Of a stretch of DNA of 15,065 nt, positions 8,710 to 15,065 are shown one piece after another (within the stretch, counting starts at the first letter, position 1; each line of letters starts with the position of its first letter). The notes under the pieces were generated by a model, which did no database searches, was not told the DNA's origin, and was given only the letters and a program-made list of their open reading frames with translations. Source of the DNA: Cladosporium sp. IMV 00045 (Eukaryota > Ascomycota > Dothideomycetes > Cladosporiales > Cladosporiaceae); NCBI GenBank assembly GCA_001931905.2, contig MSJI02000268.1:1-15065 (forward strand), in the 5' to 3' direction. Both the position numbers and the translations under genes were made by a program.

Positions 8710-9896
8710 ATATACCATGGAAACAAAGACAACCAACGTGGCGGTGTTTTGCGCGTTTTGATATCTTTTCTTATCGTTTGGGTTGATTTTGTCAGTACTG
8801 ATGGAAACTGATAGGGTTTGCATTAGGTGTGGCGTAGAACATTGTATGGATCTAGTATCTGGCTTTCTGAGATGATATCGCCTTAGATCCTCTACAGAGC
8901 TCTCAATGTCAACGCAATATAGCAGAACGGCACCTCCAACGCCTTCTCTAGGAAACGCTGACAATGCTAATGACCTAAAGGCGAATGCACCAGACCCACC
9001 GCCCACCACGTGAAGAACAGCATGCATGTAATCTAAAGATCAACTGCATCCAGAGACCTTCAATTCACAGCAGGTGACAGGCACCGAAAACAGCACCCTC
9101 GCATCTCGCAACCCGAGAAGCGAAACCCTTGAAGACGATCCCCCAAGCGCAACCGAACAGTCTGCCACCTATAAATCTGCAGAGTATCGATATCAACCCC
9201 CCTCATCCCGGAAGAAAACCAAAACCACATGATGCACGACATGACGACGGATCCATCTCCCAAGAAAAGAACAACTTCAGAAGCTCTTCCCTCCCTCACC
9301 TGTCTCCTGTCCCTTGTCGCGGAGACGTCATCTCACAGACGGTATACCCGTTTGGTGAAATCGTGGGATGATCGGATCGTCCCAGTCGGCCCAAGTACAT
9401 CTTGTCGCCTGTAGTCACTTGCCTCGCTTGCCAGGACATCGTTCACGCAAGATCTGGGGCAGCCGGTGTCGGCTAAAGGTGAGAGTATCTGTAGGAGGTT
9501 CACAAAGGTCGTTGTGTGTTCTTTGCTGTTCGTCCTCACATTTCTTTGCGGGCGGGAAAAAGTCAAGCCTCATCAAATAGCAAACGATTCCTCATTTTGC
9601 TATCCCTATCCAGCAACATGAATTCCTACCAAACGTGTCGGTCCAAGACGATCGCGATCTCGATTTCCTCTCCGATGAAGAGAGGCGGATATCAGCGGGG
9701 TGCATCGGACTGCATCTCCGGTCCGCGAGCACCTCGTTAACTCGTAGCCCTAGGCACGTGCCTTGATGCAAGTAATGTGACGAGTCCACATCAAACAGAA
9801 ACCAAGAAACAAAAGAAATAAAAAAGGCAACCGACTCGTATCTCCGCGCGTGCCGCAAATTCTCCAGTGGAGCGAAGAAGCACAGAAGGTATGGAG
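8710..9896. other. Intergenic region after Rab5, no supported gene
   Basis: The first few hundred bases should be the Rab5 3' untranslated region. Beyond that only short, overlapping open frames occur on both strands, most lacking an ATG start and none with a domain. Two CACGTG E-box cores are present, at 9006-9011 and within the 12-bp palindrome at 9752-9763. No RNA gene, transposon or tandem repeat is seen. Confidence 0.5.
9752..9763. promoter_or_regulatory. 12-bp palindrome with CACGTG core
   Basis: AGGCACGTGCCT is its own reverse complement. CACGTG is the core E-box for basic helix-loop-helix factors (Pho4, Cbf1 or SREBP-like proteins in fungi). It is not near a confidently placed start codon: the nearest candidate gene (9897-10160, minus) ends about 135 bp away. 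A regulatory role is therefore speculative. Confidence 0.25.
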
Positions 9897-10160
9897 TCAT
9901 CGACTAGTCTCTCTCTTGTCGTAAGGCCCGTGTGGATGGGTTGAGCTTCTGGATGGCGCGAGTGGGTCACGTGTGGGTTTGCCGGTTTGGCCGGCCATGG
10001 CAATTGCGGATTTTTCGATGTTTGCGAAACGGTTGAAGAATTGCGGTGAGGATGGTGTGATCTTGTCGGGAGTGGTTTGGGAGTCTTCTCGGCACATGCG
10101 GTGGAGAAGGTTGCGCGAGCAATTGGAGAAGGCCTGGGGGTGTTGGCTGGAAGTGGCCAT
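9897..10160 (-). CDS. Candidate small protein gene, 87 aa, unknown function
   Basis: An ATG-initiated minus-strand frame lying alone in the 2-kb gap between the Rab5 and ATPase genes. About half its codons end in C, and the other frames over the same bases are less gene-like, which suggests real coding sequence. The first two thirds read as a polar helical protein with Cys13, Cys23 and the stretch RNLLHRMCRED (16-26), then TPSSPQFFNRFANIEKSA (35-52), then a Pro/Ser/His-rich polar tail. I see no signal peptide, membrane segment or known domain, and no intron is needed. I do not recognise the family. It could instead be chance openness in C-rich DNA or one exon of a larger gene. Confidence 0.4.
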   Translation of the reverse strand: MATSSQHPQAFSNCSRNLLHRMCREDSQTTPDKITPSSPQFFNRFANIEKSAIAMAGQTGKPTRDPLAPSRSSTHPHGPYDKRETSR

Positions 10161-10755
10161 GCGTGCGAGCTTGCTTGTTGGTCGTCTATGGTATGGTATA
10201 AGTCAAGTAGAGCTGTGATGTTCACGAAGAAAACACAATGAGAGAGAAGGGATCCAATTGATTAGAACTGGCATTCGAAGATACGTACGAAACATTTTCC
10301 GCCTAGCTAATCCAGACAGCCCATGCATGACCTTGCTGTTCTCTCACGCCGATTGTTACGTCGGCGAAACAAGAGACAGCAAGCCACATGCCTCGAGGGA
10401 AGAAGAAGAAAAGGAAAACGGAAGTATGTATGTACAAAAAAGCACAACACAGTTCCTTTGTGAACCCAGGCTCCTTTTTGTAAATCCACACGTTCCCTCA
10501 TATCCGTATAAGAGGAAAGCAATTTTCCCTGGCCCTTCCGATATCCCACAAGATTCAGGCCGTCCCCGCCTCGACATTCCCGTGAGATCCCCCATGGAGA
10601 GGGAATCGAGATGCATGATAGCACCAGATCGAAGTATTCTAACCAACATGCACTGCGGGAATCGCGGTTGGCATCCTTTCGTATAGAGGTTTCTTTTGTC
10701 GTTGGTCGATAAAACGTTTGAACATGAAATAAGGAAAACAGAAGTCGTTCGTCAT
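10161..10755. other. Upstream of small candidate gene / 3' region of ATPase gene
   Basis: The right part should hold the 3' untranslated region of the ATPase transcript. The left part would be the promoter of the 87-aa candidate gene if that gene is real; a TATACCATACCATA run on the minus strand lies 30-45 nt before its ATG. A plus-strand frame of 142 codons (10258-10686) begins at a TTG, has no domain and is not accepted as a gene. Confidence 0.45.
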
Positions 10756-13700
10756 CTACACCTTCTCGCCGGCCTTCTCGCGGTCACTGCCACTGCCGCT
10801 GGCAACGCTGGACTGGGTCATGTAGCGCTGGAAGACGCGCTCCTCAACGTCGGCGGAGTAGTCCTCCTTGCCCTTCTTGGCGTCGAAGCGACGGAAGAAG
10901 ATACGCTTGATCCACTTGTAGAACTCAGCGCCCAAGAAGAACAGGAGAGCAGCGATGAAGACAACGCCCCATTCCCTGTGAAATGTGTGTGTTAGTGAAT
11001 GTTGCTGCATAATGATGGCGTTGTTTGAACTTACCAAGAAATGTCGTGGTGCTTGAAGACGTAGTCGTTGATGACAGGAATGTAGATGAGCGGGAAGATG
11101 GTGATGAAGCCGAAGAGGACGGCAGCGAACAGGAAGCGGTTGTCCCAGACATCGATCGCCCACTGGGTGAAGTACTTCTTGGACTCAGGCTGCATCCTCA
11201 GGAAAGACAGGCGAAGATTGATGACCTCCCAGGCCAGGAAGAGCGAGAGCCAGGTCATGGTAGCGAAGCAAGTGGCACGGGCACGGAAGACAAGCTCGCA
11301 AGAGTCGCGAGACTCGTTGCAGTTGGTGCCAATGGTGCCATCACCCCAGCCGAACAGGACCAAAGAGAAGGCGGCAAGACAGAGAGCAGCGATCCAAAGA
11401 CCGTAAACCAGCATATCAGTCATGATCTCGAAGGAGAAAATACCGACCTTCATGTTCTGGGGAGGCCTCTTCATGACGTCCGCAGCAGCCTTTTCGAAAC
11501 CAAGACCCATGTCAGGGATACCAGAGGTAATCATAATAATCCAAAGAATCTCGACAGGGCTGAGGGGGAAGACGGAGACACCTTCAGAATCCTTGAAAGC
11601 AAGACCAATGAGCAGAATCAAAGCCTGACCGACGTTCTGAGAGAGCAAGTGAAGGACGAACTTCTGGATGTTGTCGAAAGTGCGGCGACCTTCTTCGACG
11701 GCAGCAAGGATAGAGGCGAAGTTGTCGTCAGTGAGAATAATGTCAGAGGCATCCTTGGCGACGTCAGAACCGGCTTGACCCATGGCAATACCGACATCAG
11801 CGCGCTTAAGAGAGGGGGAGTCGTTGACACCGTCACCAGTCATGGCAACGAACTTCTCACGGCGGTGGAGTGCTTCAATCATGCGGACCTTAGTGTTGGG
11901 AGCGCAACGAGCAATGACCAAGGGAAGAACAGGCAGCTTGTCGATCTGATCATCGGTCAAGTCATCGAATTGGGAGGCAGTCATAACCATGGAATCGGCG
12001 ACATCCTTGCTGAGCATGTCCATCTTAGCGGGGAGAATACCGACTTGAGCAGCGATGGCGCGGGCAGTACCAGGGTGGTCACCAGTAAGCATGTGGACGG
12101 CGATACCGGCTTCGTGGCACTGGTAGACGGAGGGAGCGGATTCGGGACGAGGGGGGTCGTAAAGACCAATAAGACCACGGAAGACAAGGTCGTTCTCAAT
12201 AACGTGACGGTCGACCTCCTGGCCATCCTCGAAAGGCTCGTCGTAGCGGCGGCTGGCAAGGGCAAGGCAACGAAGACCAAGCTTGGCGATGGCCTCCATG
12301 TTCTCAAGGATCTGCTCGCGGTAGGCTTCGGTCATCTCGACAGGAGTGTCACCAGACTTTGCGACGTAAGATGTGCAAGAAGCGATGATACGCTCGACGG
12401 CACCCTTGGTGAAGACGTGAAGCTCGTTGCTCTTGGTCTCGCGGTACAGGACAGACATCTTCTTAACATCGGAGTCGAAGGGAAATTCGAGGGCCATCTG
12501 CCAGGAAGGCTGAGGGCCGCTGACGGAGCCGCGGCGGTTCCAGTTGAAGCGAGAAGCAAAGACCTGGATAGCGATTTCTGTGGGGTCACCACGGGCGTTC
12601 CACTGGCCTTCCTCAGTCTGGTGAACGTTGGCAAGGTTAGCAAGAGAGGCGACGCGGAGGTACTCCTGGAGAGCATCCTCGCCGAGAAGGGCATCGTAGC
12701 TGGACTCGGGGTCCATGTCCTTCTCGCCCATATTGCGGGGCTCGGTGGTACCGAAGTGAATAGCACCCTGAGTGGGATTGAACGGCTCGTTGGTCTCACC
12801 GATTGTGTAGGTACCAGTGCCGGGAATCCATGCCTTCTTGGTAACCATCTTACCCTGGGTGAGGGTACCAGTCTTGTCAGAGCAAATATCGGTGACACCA
12901 CCAAGAGCCTCGAGCGACTTCAGGTTACGGACGATGACGTTACGCTCGACCATGCGCTTGGTACCAGCAGCCATGGTGATGGTCAAGACGACGACAAGAG
13001 AGGCGGGAATCATGGAAAGACCGGTGGCGACAGCGTAAATAATGACATCCTGACGGTTGGAGAAGTCGTTGGCGGCCAAACAGATGATAGCGCAGATAAC
13101 GGCGATGAAGAAGAGGAGCACCGCTAGACGGGAGAGCTTCTTCTGGAGAGGTGTGCCGACGTTAACACCCAGGAAGTGGCCAATGAAATCGGTACCGGTG
13201 AGCAGAATAGCCTGGAGCCAGCGGTGAGCCTTGACAGTGCCGTCATCGCGCTTCTTGGGCTCGCGACGTCTGCTGTCCTTCTTGCGGAGGGCGGCGGCGA
13301 TAGTACCAATTTCGGTGAACATGCCGGTTGCGAAGACGATACCGGTGGCGCGGCCCTTGGTGACGGTGGAAGAGCTGTAGGCGACGTTGAGACGATCACC
13401 AGGGCCAGTCTTGTCTTCGAAAAGGTCATCCGCAGCCTTGCGGACGGGAAGAGATTCACCAGTCAGGAGAGCCTCGTCGGTTTCAAAGTTGACGGCTTCA
13501 ATGACACGGATATCAGCGGGAATGGTGTCACCGGTCTTCAATTCGACCAGATCACCGGGGACGATTTCTTGGGTAGAGATGCTCTCGGCCTTGCCATCAC
13601 GAACGGCGACGGCGGTGGGCGAGGAGAGTGAACGGAGAGAGTCCATGGTCTTCTCAGCCTGGAACTCCTGCGTGAATCCAACAACAATGTTGATACCAAT

Positions 13701-14021
13701 GACACCGGCGACGACACCACCTTCGATCCAAGACCTGATACCGAAAGAGACAGCCATGGCCATGATAAGCACGAGGGTCATGGCATTGGCGACCTGGCGA
13801 ACTAGAATCTTCCCTGGGTTGACACCGCCAGTGTCGCCGAGTTCGTTGCGGCCATACTCCTCGAGACGGGTCTTCGCTTCGGGGGATTTCAGACCATCTT
13901 CAGCGTCGGCCTTGAGCTCCTCGGCCACCTGCTGCCACTTCAATGCGTGGGCAGGCTTGGTCATCGGCTTGTTAGACTGACCAGAGACATGGCTGTCCAG
14001 CGGGTTTTCCGGGGCTCCCAT
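10756..14021 (-). CDS. ENA1: ENA-type (P-type IID) Na+-exporting ATPase (2 exons, 1068 aa)
   Basis: Plasma-membrane P-type ATPase that uses ATP to pump Na+ (often also K+ or Li+) out of fungal cells, important for salt and alkaline-pH tolerance. Exons 14021-11035 and 10975-10756, joined over a 59-nt intron (10976-11034) inside the codon for Trp996. Motifs in order: N-terminal cation-ATPase segment with YGRNELGD (56-63), PGD (155-157), TGES of the actuator domain (187-190), SMIPASLVVVLTITM in TM4 (336-350), DKTGTLTQGK with phosphorylated Asp382 (382-391), FTKGA of the nucleotide domain (537-541), MLTGDHPGTA (644-653), MTGDGVNDSPSLK (727-739), then TM5-TM10 including SPVEILWIIMITSGIPDMGLG (821-841). 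The IPAS-type TM4 and full-length ENA-like N- and C-termini place it in IID rather than SERCA (IIA) or PMCA (IIB). Length is usual for fungal ENA proteins. The first ATG of the frame is used. Ion preference cannot be decided here. Confidence 0.95.
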
Positions 14022-15065
14022 GATGGCGGTTGGCGCCCTGTTTCTGGCAGGGCGATGGGGCTCGCAATGTGGCGGCAGTCCAGGGTGGAGCGTTGTATGA
14101 GCGAGTGTTGATCAATCAATTCAATGGCTGATCAGTCGAGGGATATGTGAGAGAGTGTGTCCCTGGAGCGTGTAGCTTGGGCCAAACAAGACTTTTTCAC
14201 GGGCAGAGGTGCTACATTCATCTTTATACTTGCACCTGACCACACGCTCCACCAGGCCCAAGAAGTACATTCTTGGAACTCTAGCATGCCGAGACGTCGA
14301 TGCTTGGCAGTGAGTAAAGCTAGGACATGGGACTTATCGAGCGTTCGCCTCCAGCCTCACCCACGTCATGGCATCCCTACCCGCGGGCGGGAATGCAGCG
14401 TTAGGTTAATTCTGGCCTTACGGACAGGGCGAATGGGGACGTTGGAAATGAGCAGCCTTACACACTGCGTTTGCCGGAGCTGCCGGGGCCCCAGACAGCA
14501 CCGCGCGAGAGACACTCGCTGCTGAGACCGCTCACCCGCTGCGAGACAGCTTCATCTGCACAGAAAGCTGGCCGTCAACACTAGACGTTGAGCGCCGCAC
14601 TTGGCGGCCGGGCCAATCTGGAGCACGCTTTTCTGAGACGCGTCGGTGCATGTTCGACGGGCGTGCGTGCTGCAGCGGTCTTGGTGACCCGCGGAGAGCT
14701 GCGGGGTGGGCGCGGCGATAATGGTGGGCGGGGGCGGACGAGCGCCAAGGGCGGAGCGGATGAGAGGGCGGAAAGGCGCCTCTTCGCACGTGGCCAAGAG
14801 TCGCGCGCGCACGGGACTCGTCATCGCATTGGGCCCATTTCACGAGGATGAAGGCCGCCGAGACATCCAGAAGCTTGGCCTGGTGCAAGAAGGAAGCATA
14901 GCGCGTGCTATGCCGAGTCGCCTGTGCCCTAGACGGCGGCCGGCGCAGAGTGCCAAGAGCGGTGCAGACGTCGCAGAGAGCAGCGACTGGCCTATCGGGT
15001 CAGGCGATGCCGACTAAGGCCGACTTGCGATAACGATGAGGTGGGTGGTGGCATGGTGGGCTATG
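14022..15065. promoter_or_regulatory. GC-rich upstream region of the ATPase gene with six GCCAAG cores
   Basis: The kilobase before the ATPase ATG has no supported gene; open frames here (such as 14157-14525 plus, 14532-14888 minus, 14706-15017 plus) look like GC-rich chance frames. It holds six GCCAAG cores, the PacC/Rim101 core GCCARG: plus strand at 14744-14749, 14793-14798 and 14952-14957; minus strand at 14303-14308, 14600-14605 and 14874-14879. ENA genes are alkaline-pH responsive in several fungi, so the sites fit. A CACGTG lies at 14787-14792 and an inverted CCAAT at about 14827-14831. Part of the region may serve a gene beyond the window edge. Confidence 0.45.

Noticed and set aside
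8059..9027. A 322-codon minus-strand frame
   Set aside because: It is the mirror of the Rab5 second exon extended into the 3' region; low-complexity Leu/Ala/Arg content and no domain.
9791..10225. 144-codon minus-strand frame overlapping the 87-aa candidate
   Set aside because: Pro/Ser/His-rich composition, looks like a shifted shadow of the 87-aa frame, which has the better codon pattern.
10258..10686. 142-codon plus-strand frame
   Set aside because: Begins at a TTG, has no domain, and lies opposite the likely 3' untranslated region of the ATPase.
11025..13127. A 700-codon open frame on the plus strand
   Set aside because: It runs antisense to the ATPase exon, begins at a TTG, and its openness follows from the C-rich third positions of the real gene. 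The ATPase frame has all P-type motifs; this one has none.
194..14021. A possible metabolic or defence gene cluster
   Set aside because: The five confident genes have unrelated roles, mixed strands and wide spacing, and no biosynthetic core enzyme, cluster regulator or mobile element is present.

Overview
The window looks like ordinary gene-dense nuclear DNA of a filamentous ascomycete (Pezizomycotina). Evidence: short introns of 47-75 nt with GT..AG borders and CTAAC/CTGAC-like branch sites, C-rich third codon positions, and protein families typical of such fungi (a DUF2985 membrane protein, an ENA-type sodium ATPase, a Rab5/Vps21 GTPase with an acidic loop, a sugar-porter MFS protein). A Dothideomycete would fit, but the sequence alone does not fix the class. 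There is no bacterial-style operon, CRISPR array, tRNA, rRNA or transposase that I can see.

Layout: (1) 194-2398, plus: seven-exon sugar-porter-family transporter, 618 aa. (2) 2399-2960: shared 3' region of a convergent pair, with a small perfect hairpin. (3) 2961-4559, minus: intronless DUF2985 membrane protein, 532 aa. (4) 4560-5521: intergenic, with a perfect 10-bp-arm inverted repeat built on GATA-type cores. (5) 5522-6411, minus: four-exon isochorismatase-like hydrolase of the YcaC type with a predicted signal peptide, 241 aa. (6) 6412-7899: about 1.5 kb divergent promoter region, including the leader of the next gene. (7) 7900-8709, plus: two-exon Rab5/Vps21-like GTPase, 244 aa. (8) 8710-10755: about 2 kb between convergent genes, with one possible small gene of 87 aa on the minus strand (9897-10160). 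(9) 10756-14021, minus: two-exon ENA-type P-type ATPase, 1068 aa. (10) 14022-15065: GC-rich region upstream of the ATPase with six PacC-type GCCAAG cores.

I see no sign that these genes form a pathway or a cluster. Each has an independent cellular role: sugar or polyol uptake, an unknown membrane function, a putative extracellular hydrolase, early endosome traffic, and Na+ (K+) extrusion. I did not find a convincing undescribed system. The items most worth checking are the secreted YcaC-like hydrolase, a possible splicing-controlled upstream reading frame on the Rab5 gene, the 87-aa candidate gene, and the PacC-like site cluster before the ATPase. All exon joins below were worked out by eye from frame continuity and splice consensus.
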